From positions 153,179,547 to 153,243,546 of the forward strand of contig NC_030678.2 of NCBI RefSeq assembly GCF_000004195.4: DNA of 64,000 nucleotides, given 5' to 3'. The notes below the pieces were generated by a model. The model was given only the letters and a program-made list of their open reading frames with translations. It was not told the origin of the DNA and did not search any database. Positions 11,901 to 19,390 of the stretch are shown here, piece after piece. This stretch comes from Xenopus tropicalis. Lineage: Eukaryota > Chordata > Amphibia > Anura > Pipidae. Each line of letters starts with the position of its first letter. The stretch's first letter is position 1. The position numbers were made by a program, and so were the translations under genes.

Positions 11901-12600
11901 AAACTTATGTAATTTTGTATTCTGTAAGACTGTACAGCGCTGCGTACCCTTGTGGCGCTTTATAAATAAAGTTATACACACATACATACAAGCTGGGGCA
12001 GCTTTTTTTCCAAAAAGGGGAACCATCTTGGGAAATAAACTTAGCAATTCAATTTAATTCCCAGTTGGGTTGTTTACACTGTGACTAGCAATATGCCCAG
12101 ACTGACAGACAGACCACCACACTTCTGCTCCTCTGTAGTTGTGAGGAATCCTGCTGGGCACATAAGTCTATAGGGAATATCACAACAGCCACATCCAAAA
12201 TGATTTCACAGTATGTGATCACAGTTTATACTATAGGTAAAAATGCTCATGTTAACGTTCCATATATCCTTAAAGAATGTTTTGAACCCTAAGGGACGCT
12301 GGGAGTTGTAGTCCCAACTGTGGCAAGTGGAACACTCCCCCCTATAAAGCTGCTGCTGCTTCCCACCCCCCACACTTGCCGTCAGTACAGGGCAAATGAT
12401 AATGTGTGAGAATGTGTCACTGTCGCACCTCCCGCTAACAAAACACGGTTACGTTAGAACTCCGCACTTATGAGCAGTGTGTGTCCCTCTGAGAGATGCG
12501 ACTCACGGTAGTGGTACGTTCCCGTAACATTGCCCCTGAGAGCTTCTCACCATGTCCCGCCACAGCCTCAAAACAGACGTCTGCTACACCCTGACGTCAC
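1..12600 (-). CDS. brca2: BRCA2, 5' half of gene (exons 1-11, exon 11 cut by window edge)
   Basis: BRCA2 loads RAD51 onto single-stranded DNA in homologous recombination and protects stalled forks in the nucleus. I joined nine complete coding exons and the start of exon 11 by splice sites and phase. Exons 2 to 10 give 1,789 coding bases, ending in phase 1 as in the human gene. Visible domains in order are the N-terminal PALB2-binding motif (exon 3), divergent exon 10 with conserved islands such as YEWSQL and STLKK, and six BRC repeats in exon 11. The downstream BRC repeats, helical/OB-fold DNA-binding domain and C-terminal RAD51 site lie outside the window. Residue similarity to human BRCA2 is patchy, as is normal for this fast-evolving protein, but exon count, phases and several exact exon lengths (exon 3 is 249 bp, exon 6 is 41 bp, coding part of exon 2 is 67 bp) match. 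The upstream neighbour is divergent ZAR1L, as in human. Confidence 0.97.
132..236 (-). other. BRCA2 BRC repeat 4
   Basis: Reads [15 protein letters not shown] then AHKLFQEE. By order it corresponds to BRC4, the tightest RAD51 binder in human. The FxxA core (FCTA) is kept, but the usual Ser of TASGK is Gly here. Confidence 0.88.
387..491 (-). other. BRCA2 BRC repeat 3
   Basis: Reads [15 protein letters not shown] then KARNIFAEE. The GFQTASG core is identical to human BRC3, with Arg in place of the following Lys. Confidence 0.9.
804..908 (-). other. BRCA2 BRC repeat 2
   Basis: Reads [15 protein letters not shown] then AAELFNDID. By order (after the TQFRK segment) it corresponds to human BRC2, which also has a non-canonical core. 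The FxxA pattern is FNLA. Confidence 0.9.
1605..1709 (-). other. BRCA2 BRC repeat 1c
   Basis: Reads [15 protein letters not shown] then [12 protein letters not shown]. This is a third BRC1-type repeat, 123 codons after 1b, about twice the 1a-1b spacing. It lies upstream of the conserved TQFRK segment that separates BRC1 from BRC2 in human. Confidence 0.92.
1974..2078 (-). other. BRCA2 BRC repeat 1b
   Basis: Reads [15 protein letters not shown] then [11 protein letters not shown]. It has the same BRC1-type TASNK core as its neighbours and lies 62 codons after repeat 1a. The FxxA core and LFKDI tail are intact, so RAD51 binding is likely (inference). Confidence 0.92.
2154..2258 (-). other. BRCA2 BRC repeat 1a
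   Basis: Reads [15 protein letters not shown] followed by an amphipathic LFKEIE segment. The FxxA core (FKTA) that docks into the RAD51 oligomerisation pocket is intact, and the LFKEI tail corresponds to the second RAD51 contact. The Asn in TASNK, where most BRC repeats have Gly, marks it as a BRC1-type repeat (human BRC1 has TASNKEI). Confidence 0.92.
2981..3387 (-). other. BRCA2 intron 10
   Basis: A short GT-AG intron with donor GTAAGT and acceptor TTTTAG. No repeat or other feature was recognised in it. Confidence 0.85.
3388..4395 (-). CDS. brca2: BRCA2 exon 10
   Basis: An exon of 1,008 bp, phase 1 to phase 1; the human counterpart is 1,116 bp. The acceptor is TTTTTCAG and the donor A|GTAAGT. 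Conserved islands include [13 protein letters not shown] near the start, YEWSQLN in the middle and [13 protein letters not shown] near the end, each aligning with human exon 10. The rest is low-similarity, polar and presumably disordered. The upstream codon is shared with exon 9. Confidence 0.95.
4494..4702. repeat. Palindromic MITE-like repeat in BRCA2 intron 9
   Basis: The outer parts are GC-rich and partly inverted: GGTCGCACGAAAGATCGTAC on one side, and GTACGATATTATCGGTGCG on the other. In the centre is a hairpin with arms AAGGAGGTAGAAA and TTTCTACCTCCTT around 4,558 to 4,594. Coding potential is nil. It is probably a non-autonomous DNA transposon relic. Confidence 0.6.
4924..5068. repeat. 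Truncated copy of the CAGGTATGGG MITE family
   Basis: This is the right half of a repeat that occurs more fully at 61,024 and 57,817. It contains the GGGATCAAGTACAAG segment, the TTATTACAGAGAAAAAG segment and the terminal GATAACAGATCCCATACCTG. The left terminus is missing. Confidence 0.8.
5474..5570 (-). CDS. brca2: BRCA2 exon 9
   Basis: A 97-bp exon, phase 0 to 1 (human 112 bp, same phases). The acceptor is TTTATAG and the donor GTG|GTATGT. It encodes [14 protein letters not shown] and then a polar stretch, aligning with human VKSYFSNHDES. It joins exon 10 through a split codon. Confidence 0.88.
5571..6971 (-). other. BRCA2 intron 8
   Basis: A 1.4-kb AT-rich intron. I saw no exon, recognisable transposon or tandem array in it. 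Confidence 0.6.
6972..7012 (-). CDS. brca2: BRCA2 exon 8
   Basis: A 41-bp exon placed by its acceptor (TTATTTAG), perfect donor (GCA|GTAAGT) and phase 1 to 0. The human exon is 50 bp with the same phases. It encodes [13 protein letters not shown]. Residue similarity to human is weak, so the call rests on splice sites, phase and position. Confidence 0.75.
7402..7504 (-). CDS. brca2: BRCA2 exon 7
   Basis: A 103-bp exon, phase 0 to 1 (human 115 bp). It encodes [20 protein letters not shown], nearly identical to human. The donor is non-canonical: ATTG|GCAAGT, a GC donor with otherwise ideal context. The nearby GT four bases downstream would break the reading frame (phase 2 instead of 1). Confidence 0.93.
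8096..8477. repeat. MITE with long inverted repeats in BRCA2 intron 6
   Basis: The termini are AAAGGACAAGGAAAGGCTAAGT and, inverted, a matching AGAGAAGGAAAGGCAAAGT. Inner arms also pair, for example CCCCAGGCTGGTGCCCCTG with CAGGGGCACTAGCCCGGGG, and TGCGCATTAGAGTGAAAAG with CTTTTCACTCTACTGCGCA. It is GC-richer than its surroundings and has no ORF. The right end lies about 110 bp from exon 6. Confidence 0.85.
8588..8628 (-). CDS. brca2: BRCA2 exon 6
   Basis: A 41-bp exon, identical in length and phase (1 to 0) to human exon 6. It encodes [13 protein letters not shown], aligning with human VCGSLFHTPKFVK. The acceptor is TTTTTAAG and the donor AAG|GTAAGT. Confidence 0.92.
8727..8809 (-). CDS. 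brca2: BRCA2 exon 5 (extended)
   Basis: An 83-bp exon, phase 2 to 1. The human exon is 50 bp, so this one is 33 bp (11 codons) longer in frame. The start, [16 protein letters not shown], aligns with human SPVVLQCTHVTPQRDK. The extra part reads [15 protein letters not shown] inside the exon after AATAA could end it at 45 bp, but that gives phase 2 and would break the join to exon 6. Confidence 0.88.
8810..9570 (-). other. BRCA2 intron 4
   Basis: A 761-bp AT-rich intron. No exon, transposon or tandem array recognised. Confidence 0.6.
9571..9670 (-). CDS. brca2: BRCA2 exon 4
   Basis: A 100-bp exon, phase 1 to 2 (human 109 bp, same phases). The acceptor is TTTTTTTGCAG and the donor AAAG|GTAAAA. 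It encodes a polar segment ending in SRCLNE, matching the human ending NSCLSE. Confidence 0.88.
10036..10284 (-). CDS. brca2: BRCA2 exon 3 (PALB2-binding exon)
   Basis: A 249-bp exon, exactly the human length and phase (1 to 1). It encodes [20 protein letters not shown], the N-terminal helix that binds the PALB2 WD40 domain, with the key Trp and Phe intact. Further on, STPVIFKE aligns with human STPIIFKE. It is the best-conserved segment of the gene in this window. Confidence 0.97.
11040..11110 (-). CDS. brca2: BRCA2 exon 2 (start codon)
   Basis: ATG at 11,106 down to the donor CAG|GTATTG gives 67 coding bases, exactly as in human exon 2, ending in phase 1. It encodes [19 protein letters not shown], with [10 protein letters not shown] aligning to human TFFEIFKTRC. 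The acceptor is in a T-rich tract ending GAAGAG, so the 5' exon border may be 11,110 or 11,108. Confidence 0.9.
11571..11724. repeat. Perfect 22-bp inverted repeat in BRCA2 intron 1
   Basis: The arm at 11,571 to 11,592 is the exact reverse complement of 11,703 to 11,724 (TATGAAAAACAAAAATACTA and two more bases). The loop is about 110 bp and non-coding. It is likely the termini of a small transposon relic. Confidence 0.7.
11800..11992 (+). repeat. Interspersed retroposon 3'-tail-like repeat
   Basis: Contains TTGTAAGCTCTACGGGGCAGG, then CTGTACAGCGCTGCGTA and GGCGCTTTATAAATAAAG followed by a short (CATA)n-type tail. The ending recurs at about 43,625 to 43,685. This is typical of a vertebrate LINE/SINE 3' end; the exact family is not determined. 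Confidence 0.65.
12290..12345. repeat. Small hAT-type MITE fragment
   Basis: Contains GCTGGGAGTTGTAGTCCCAAC, a sequence common at the ends and centre of short vertebrate hAT MITEs. Boundaries are uncertain. Confidence 0.35.
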
Positions 12601-12960
12601 CACGCAACCCCGCCCCTTAAGAGTAGCCGCGCCTCTTTCACCAGCCCTGCGCCGCAGTCGCTCCCTGCTCCGGCCTTATCTTGTTGCCGGTATTGCCTGT
12701 CAGATTTCAGAATGTTATATAAAAGTGACTTCCAACCCTGTGTCATGCACTTTGCGCCTTCCCCCTTAAACAAGACATTACTTCTCACTTTCCTAATGTC
12801 ACCCCGCCCTCAAACTATACCAGCCAATGTTTGCAAAGATTGGAGCACAAAAGCCAATCATAAGTATCTAGAGGGCGGGCTAATCAATGAAAGCCAATAG
12901 AAGCCTCCGTAAGCTAATTCTTCCTAGCTAGGGGGCGTGTATATGTGGCTACTGTAGGGC
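12420..12960. promoter_or_regulatory. CpG-rich putative BRCA2 promoter region with CCAAT boxes
   Basis: This stretch is much richer in G+C and CpG than the flanks. Plus-strand CCAAT motifs lie near 12,818, 12,853 and 12,891. It sits immediately upstream of the likely BRCA2 exon 1 and faces ZAR1L, which is divergent. The human BRCA2 promoter is likewise CpG-rich and next to ZAR1L. Confidence 0.5.
12507..12600 (-). other. Candidate BRCA2 non-coding exon 1
   Basis: A strong donor (CTACC|GTGAGT) lies at 12,506 on the minus strand at the edge of the CpG-rich block. Human BRCA2 also has a short non-coding exon 1. The transcription start is not identifiable, so the upper limit is a guess. Confidence 0.35.
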
Positions 12961-13207
12961 GCATTCAGTCCCCCTGTCACAGTGCAGATGCGATCGCTGT
13001 GGTCTTTTTCTCCCAGAATTCATGTTTTATTATGTGTACAATGTGGGTGATGAATTTGTCTGTATCTGGCACAAACGTGAAAGAGTTAACACCGTCTGGC
13101 GCAACTGCATCTGGTTCATCAAAAGTAATGCGACAGTGCATGCACCTTGCTATGAATTGGATGCAGCTGCGCTAAATATTTTTTGCACTCTGCCTGGCGT
13201 TAATTCT

Positions 13208-15734
13208 AGGGGCACATTCATTAAAGTATGACAGGTCTGATTACAAAAAAATAGTATTTTTTCTACAGTTTATAACTTTTGCATTTTTTCTGCTATATTT
13301 TTGTTTAATTTGTGCAATTTTTTTGTACTTTGTGACAATTTGTGCAACAAAATCTTATTTGTCGCAATGACTACTAAAGTTTTGGATTCATTCAAGCTTC
13401 GGTATGGTGACTTTTCTTGGGCCGGATTGGAGCTGCAAAGTGCCATTGAGCCCTATGGGAGACTTTCCTTGGGCCGGGTTGGAGCTGCAGAGTGCCCTTG
13501 AGCCATATGGGAGACTTTCCTTGGGCCGGGTTGGAGCTGCAGAGTGCCATTGAGCCCTATGGGAGACTTTCCTTGGGCCGGGTTGGAGCTGCAGAGTGCC
13601 ATTGAGCCCTATGGGAGACTTTCCTTGGGCCGGGTTGGAGCTGCAAAGTGCCATTGAGCCCTATGGGAGACTTTCCTTGGGCCAGGTTGGAGCTGCAGAG
13701 TGCCATTGAGCCCTATGGGAGGCTTTCCTTGGGCCAGGTTGGAGCTGCAGAGTGCCATTGAGCCCTATGGGAGGCTTTCCTTGGGCCAGGTTGGAGCTGC
13801 AGAGTGCCATTGAGCCCTATGGGAGACTTTCCTTGGGCCAGGTTGGAGCTGCAGAGTGCCATTGAGCCCTATGGGAGACTTTCCTTGGGCCAGGTTGGAG
13901 CTGCAGAGTGCCATTGAGCACTATGGGAGACTTTCCTTGGGCCGGGTTGGAGCTGCAGAGTGCCATTGAGCCCTATGGGAGACTTTCCTTGGGCCAGGTT
14001 GGAGCTGCAGAGTGCCATTGAGCCCTATGGGAGACTTTCCTTGGGCCGGGTTGGAGCTGCAGAGTGCCATTGAGCCCTATGGGAGACTTTCCTTGGGCCA
14101 GGTTGGAGCTGCAGAGTGCCATTGAGCACTATGGGAGACTTTCCTTGGGCCGGGTTGGAGCTGCAGAGTGCCATTGAGCCCTATGGGAGACTTTCCTTGG
14201 GCCAGGTTGGAGCTGCAGAGTGCCATTGAGCCCTATGGGAGACTTTCCTTGGGCCGGGTTGGAGCTGCAGAGTGCCATTGACCCTTATGGGAGACTTTCC
14301 TTGGGCCGGGTTGGAGCTGCAGAGTGCCATTGAGCCCTATGGGAGACTTTCCTTGGGCCGGGTTGGAGCTGCAGAGTGCCATTGAGCCCTATGGGAGACT
14401 TTCCTTGGGCCGGGTTGGAGCTGCAGAGTGCCATTGAGCCCTATGGGAGACTTTCCTTGGGCCAGGTTGGAGCTGCAGAGTGCCATTGAGCCCTATGGGA
14501 GACTTTCCTTGGGCCGGGTTGGAGCTGCAGAGTGCCATTGAGCACTATGGGAGACTTTCCTTGGGCCAGGTTGGAGCTGCAGAGTGCCATTGAGCCCTAT
14601 GGGAGACTTTCCTTGGGCCAGGTTGGAGCTGCAGAGTGCCATTGAGCCCTATGGGAGACTTTCCTTGGGCCAGGTTGGAGCTGCAGAGTGCCATTGAGCC
14701 CTATGGGAGACTTTCCTTGGGCCAGGTTGGAGCTGCAGAGTGCCATTGAGCCCTATGGGAGGCTTTCCATGGGCCAGGTTGGAGCTGCAGAGTGCCATTG
14801 AGCCCTATGGGAGACTTTCCTTGGGCCGGGTTGGAGCTGCAGAGTGCCATTGAGCCCTATGGGAGACTTTCCTTGGGCCGGGTTGGAGCTGCAGAGTGCC
14901 ATTGAGCCCTATGGGAGACTTTCCTTGGGCCAGGTTGGAGCTGCAGAGTGCCATTGAGCCCTATGGGAGACTTTCCTTGGGCCGGGTTGGAGCTGCAGAG
15001 TGCCATTGAGCCCTATGGGAGGCTTTCCATGGGCCGGGTTGGAGCTGCAGAGTGCCATTGAGCCCTATGGGAGACTTTCCTTGGGCCGGGTTGGAGCTGC
15101 AGAGTGCCATTGAGCCCTATGGGAGACTTTCCTTGGGCCGGGTTGGAGCTGCAGAGTGCCATTGAGCCCTATGGGAGACTTTCCTTGGGCCAGGTTGGAG
15201 CTGCAGAGTGCCATTGAGCCCTATGGGAGACTTTCCTTGGGCCGGGTTGGAGCTGCAGAGTGCCATTGAGCCCTATGGGAGACTTTCCTTGGGCCAGGTT
15301 GGAGCTGCAGAGTGCCATTGAGCCCTATGGGAGACTTTCCTTGGGCCGGGTTGGAGCTGCAGAGTGCCATTGAGCCCTATGGGAGGCTTTCCTTGGGCCA
15401 GGTTGGAGCTGCAGAGTGCCATTGAGCCCTATGGGAGACTTTCCTTGGGCCGGGTTGGAGCTGCAGAGTGCCATTGAGCCCTATGGGAGACTTTCCTTGG
15501 GCCAGGTTGGAGCTGCAGAGTGCCATTGAGCCTTATGGGAGGCTTCCAAAATCCTGCACAGAAGGTTCAAAGCCAGAAAGGTTTTCCCGCCGTTTACAAT
15601 CGTTTGGATCGTACCACAATATGTTTGTCCAATCAAGACTTTTTTCAAAATTAACGCACATCAGAAATTTTTGTATTTAATGCAAATTTTTCGCAAATCG
15701 TACTCATAATTCATACTTTAATGAATCTGGCCCT
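13208..15734. mobile_element. MITE (TA target) carrying a minisatellite
   Basis: The left terminus GGGGCACATTCATTAAAGTA matches the inverted right terminus GGGCCAGATTCATTAAAGTA at about 15,712 to 15,734. Both ends are flanked by TA. The interior shares the AGAAAGGTTTTCCC / CGTTTAC segment with the element at 17,191, in opposite orientation, so they are one family. The element is inflated from a few hundred bp to 2.5 kb by the internal array. Confidence 0.8.
13400..15547 (+). repeat. 52-bp minisatellite, about 41 copies
   Basis: The unit contains GGGAGACTTTCCTTGGGCC, GGTTGGAGCTGCAGAGTGCC and ATTGAGCCCTAT. Successive units start every 52 bases (for example 13,451, 13,503, 13,555). Copies differ at few sites: CCGGG or CCAGG, GAGACT or GAGGCT, CCCTAT or GCACTAT. 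It is non-coding; long open frames across it are a by-product of the repeat. Confidence 0.98.
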
Positions 15735-16261
15735 AGGGTTTGCTCAAGTCAGTGCCAGTGTTTGGTGTGCAAATGACGTCTGCACCTAATTCTTTAGGCG
15801 TAAGTGTGCTGCACCTATTGACGCGGGGCGCTGTGGGAACCTGGAGCTACAGCCTGCTCAGAAAGTGACAGTAGCTCAATAGTTCACACAATGCCGTGCA
15901 TCAGTAGACTCAGCAGCACTCAATTCGGGAGGGAAGAACCGACTGCTGCTGAGCGCGTACCTTTAGATAAACTCTCTGCAGGGAAAAGCATTGACCGCTG
16001 CGTCTGGGGTTGTAAATGAGTCCTTCTATGGGGGTTAGTGAAAAATATGTGTGGAAATATATTCTGTGCACAACACATTGTCCCCTTCCAGCATTGCGCC
16101 ACCGACAGGTGCCAAGACAGACTCACACATGGGGTTCCACCATAAGTACCAGTCATCTCACTCACAAACATGGAACCCAAGACGAACACAGGATAAAGCA
16201 GGTTGTGGGCACAAAAACATTCCTGGCTGCATTTAAGTTGAATAGCTACTTTCTGGTACCT

Positions 16262-16440
16262 ACTTAGACCTACTTAGTAGCAGCTGCAAAACTCCAGAAA
16301 ATCCCCTGCCATAGACACTACTGAGCATTGTCTCTGCTAAAACACACAGAGAGACAATTATCAGTAGACGATCAGCATTGTCTATTTTACTAGCCGTGAC
16401 AAGTAGCTGCTACTAGTAGCTCTGTGTGTCTTCACCCTTA
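16262..16440. repeat. MITE, AGGGTGAAGACACAC family
   Basis: The right end reads GCTCTGTGTGTCTTCACCCTT, and the interior contains GACAATGCTGA-type and TAGTAGCAGCT segments. It is the same family as 32,186 to 32,376 and the fragment at 37,333; the left end is degraded. Confidence 0.7.
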
Positions 16441-16859
16441 AGTGAACATGAAAACAAAAGCAGATCCCTGGTATGGGGAAGCCCAGTTGGAACAGAAAGA
16501 TGACCGGTGGTTCTGCAATCGACACATTAATGCTTGTGATGAGCAAACTTGCTGCGTTTCAGTTCCTGTGAATATTTGTGATACTGCAAAATTCTGTCAA
16601 ATACATTGGAGTCAATGGAAAGGCAAAATAATGTGTTATTATCTCCTGGTATTGTGTTGCAGTTAAGGTGTTTTAGCTTTACAATATACATTGCTCCTTT
16701 CCACTGTGCAACGACTGTTCTTCATAGGGTAACTGGTTCCCACCTTGGCAATTTCTTCCAAACTCAGTGCCTGCACAGCCTCTCACATTGACAGGGTCAG
16801 GCCCCCCTGCTTGAGCCCAATGGTTGTTGTCAAGGCAACGAGGGGAAATAAAGATGCCT

Positions 16860-16876
16860 GGGGGGGGGGGGGGGGG
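16860..16876 (+). repeat. Poly-G run (17 G)
   Basis: Simple homopolymer directly after GATGCCTG. A similar run of 18 G is at 17,586. Confidence 0.95.
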
Positions 16877-17190
16877 TATTCTGGCAACACACCTTACTGT
16901 GAGATCCTAGCATGGATTTGTGGAAAACGTTTTCATGAAGCTTTACTAGGCGAAGAAAAATATTCTCATACCAATTCAGTAGAGTAGGATTGTAACCCCC
17001 ACTGGTACTGTATATATAGGTATTATAAAGCCCATACATTTCATATAATATATATTGCAGTGCATATCATAGCTGTATGTCCTACATCCAATATAAATGC
17101 CAGCGAGCCAGGAGCCCCCCTGCATGGTCATGTGTGCAAATCCAAGAACAGCTGGGGGGCAGCTGCTGGATATCACTGGAGCCTGAACCT

Positions 17191-17524
17191 AGGAGACTCA
17201 TTCATTAAAGCACAAATTTTTGCCACTTACGATTGGAAAAAATTCGGAGTAACCACGATAACTTTTGATGTGCAAAAATTATTTTCTTGGTGGTACGAAA
17301 ATATTGTGGTTGCGATCCGAAAGTCACAAAATTTTTGTATCCGAACGATCGTAAACGGGGGAAAACCTTTCTGCCTTTGATCCTGTAAAAGATTGAATGT
17401 ATTACGATAAAAGTCATACAATTTTAACTATATTATCGTTAACAGTATGAAAAGTTCTAAACTTTAGAAAAATATGAATTTTTCACAATGGTGGGTCATT
17501 GTGCTTTAATGAATGGGCCCCTAA
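17191..17524. mobile_element. MITE, TTCATTAAAG family, upstream of ZAR1L
   Basis: The left end GGAGACTCATTCATTAAAGC and inverted right end GGGGCCCATTCATTAAAGC are both flanked by TA. The interior CGTAAACGGGGGAAAACCTT is the reverse complement of the segment right of the minisatellite at about 15,575. No ORF. It ends about 270 bp before the ZAR1L TATA box. Confidence 0.8.
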
Positions 17525-17585
17525 GTCTGAAACACTAGAACCTTCCATATTTTACCTGTTTCCCTAACAAATGACCCCTATGACT

Positions 17586-17603
17586 GGGGGGGGGGGGGGG
17601 GGG
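17586..17603 (+). repeat. Poly-G run (18 G)
   Basis: Homopolymer about 190 bp upstream of the ZAR1L promoter elements. It is G-quadruplex-prone in principle. Confidence 0.95.
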
Positions 17604-17775
17604 CAATGCCATTTGTGCCCAGCCTGAGTGCCAGCCATGGGCCCTGTTACTGGTTACCTGCCCTATAACCGGATTCATTCTGTTGCTTTGTCGGTAACTG
17701 GTCATTAACCCGTTGTTCCCCCGGAATTCTTGCAGTTTGCCAGAATTGGTTCCGATTGGACTCAGGTGCAGGGCC

Positions 17776-17799
17776 CAGCTGATTGGCCGGGGTATATAG
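17776..17799 (+). promoter_or_regulatory. ZAR1L core promoter (E-box, inverted CCAAT, TATA)
   Basis: CAGCTG E-box at 17,776 to 17,781, overlapping ATTGG (inverted CCAAT) at 17,782 to 17,786, then TATATAG at 17,793 to 17,799. Transcription should start near 17,820, giving a 5' UTR of about 20 bases. An in-frame ATG at 17,783 overlaps these elements and so cannot be the start. E-boxes of the CANNTG type are bound by FIGLA in oocyte genes (known in general; role here is inference). Confidence 0.65.
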
Positions 17800-17839
17800 G
17801 GCCAGTACCCGGCGGGTCAGTCAGAGCTCAGACAGGGAA

Positions 17840-18439
17840 ATGGCGGGGTTCGTGTATCCGCCCTATAACGCGTATCAGGGCTACAGCGGGGGTTTCGGGC
17901 AGAACCCGCATGTCCCTCAGCCCCTTCCCAAGAACAAGCAAGCGGCGTGGAAGTCCGGCAAGGCTTCCGATCCCACAGACTATCTGGATAACTTCCAGCG
18001 GGCCCAGCTCAAGGCCATTCTCTCCCAGGTCAACCCCAACCTCACCCCCCGGCTGCGCAAGGCCAACACTAAGGAGATTGGGGTTCAGGTGAACCCGCGG
18101 GTAGATACCGGGGTGCAATGCTCTCTGGGGCCCAGAACACTGCGCCGCCCCCCGGCGCCCCCTACCAGCCCGGTGAAACCCTCAGACTCGGTGCGATTTA
18201 CCCGCCCGGTGGCGGTCTATTCCCCGGTAGTGGACAGAAGGGTGTTCTCCCTGCCCCAGGGCGGCCGCCTGCCCAGAAAGAGCCCCTCGGCCCCGGAGAG
18301 CCCGGCGCAGCCGCTGAAGGAGAGAGCGCCCTCCCCCGGTAACGCGGAGAAGGAGGAGAGTGCGGAGCTGCCGGAGAGAAGCCCAGTGCCGGATACCGGG
18401 GAGCCGAGCGGAGAGGAGCAGAAGAAACCGGCCTTCCAG
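17840..18439 (+). CDS. zar1l: ZAR1L exon 1
   Basis: 200 codons from ATG to the donor CAG|GTGCGT, phase 0. GC-rich with many CpGs, unlike the AT-rich surroundings. It carries the N-terminal Zar homology block and the low-complexity linker. Confidence 0.95.
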
Positions 18440-19356
18440 GTGCGTCTGTACAGCCCGGCCTGGCAGCTCGTATCCTCCATAACCTCCGGTCCCGTAGGCT
18501 CCCCCCAACAAAATCCCTTATCCCCCCCAAACTTTGGGAATTGGGCACAACTGCTTGGGTCTAACCCTTAGCCTTTCTTAGCCCCCTCTGGCTAGGGTAT
18601 TACAGAATGTTATTCTATCTATTCAGTCCCACTCCAATTCATAGGTCAGTCTCATTTGAACCACTAGTTGCTAAGGTAAATAAGATCCTAGCAACCAGAT
18701 AGCTGCTGAACAGAAATATTGATCCGGTTAAAACCATAGAAAACTGCAAGTTATAGTATAATATCAATGTTTGCATCGTACTAAGTTAATTTAAAGCTGA
18801 ACATCCCTTCAGGCTCCCCTGCTGATGCTGAGCTGCACCCAGAGTTGCCCCCTGTCTGGGTTTGACCCAGACATCCCAGTTTTAGGAAGGACTGTTCTCT
18901 CAATTGGGGGAAACTCCCATAACTGCCTGCCCATGTGACATCACAGCTCTGCCCAGTGATGTCATACCCCTACCCAGAGTTGAGGCAAGAAATGGCAGCC
19001 CTACCAGCACCTTCTGGGTGGGTGAGTGGTACTGGCCTGTAGTGCTGGCACTGGGCCCATGGAAGGCTAGTTCCCATTGGGGGTGTTTGGGAGACCACTA
19101 TGGTAACTAAATGGGCTTTTTATGTGTTTAATATGAGTCTGTGTGGGACTCACTGCCCTCTCTCCACAGTTCCTGGAGCAGAAATATGGCTATTTTCACT
19201 GCAAGGACTGTAAAACCCGATGGGAAAGTGCCTATGTCTGGTGCATTTCTGGGAGTAACAAGGTAGGTGGGCTCAGCAGTATGTAACCCCCATGTACAAT
19301 TGGCAGGGGATGTGGAACGGTCTCTCGCCCCACCAGGCTCCCCTGTGTGTAACGCC

Positions 19357-19390
<34 letters not shown>

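Larger units (their letters stand above)
15740..17190. other. Intergenic region between the two MITEs
   Basis: Non-coding, no gene seen. It contains a short MITE (16,262 to 16,440) and a run of 17 G (16,860 to 16,876). Confidence 0.6.

Noticed and set aside
13388..13654. Minus-strand open frame of 88 residues with repeated NPAQGKSPIGLNG-like units
   Set aside because: It is a reading-frame by-product of the 52-bp minisatellite; the unit is not a multiple of three, so the frame shifts between copies, and there is no promoter or splice context.
13400..15547. Regular array that could be taken for a CRISPR
   Set aside because: There are no unique spacers; the whole 52-bp unit repeats, and the DNA is eukaryotic with no cas genes.
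17783..17839. Upstream in-frame ATG as ZAR1L start
   Set aside because: It overlaps the inverted CCAAT and lies before the TATA box, so it should not be transcribed; family proteins begin at the MAGFVYPP-type start.
18182..18548. Long minus-strand open frames opposite ZAR1L exon 1
   Set aside because: GC-rich coding sequence with few stops on the opposite strand; no splice or homology support.
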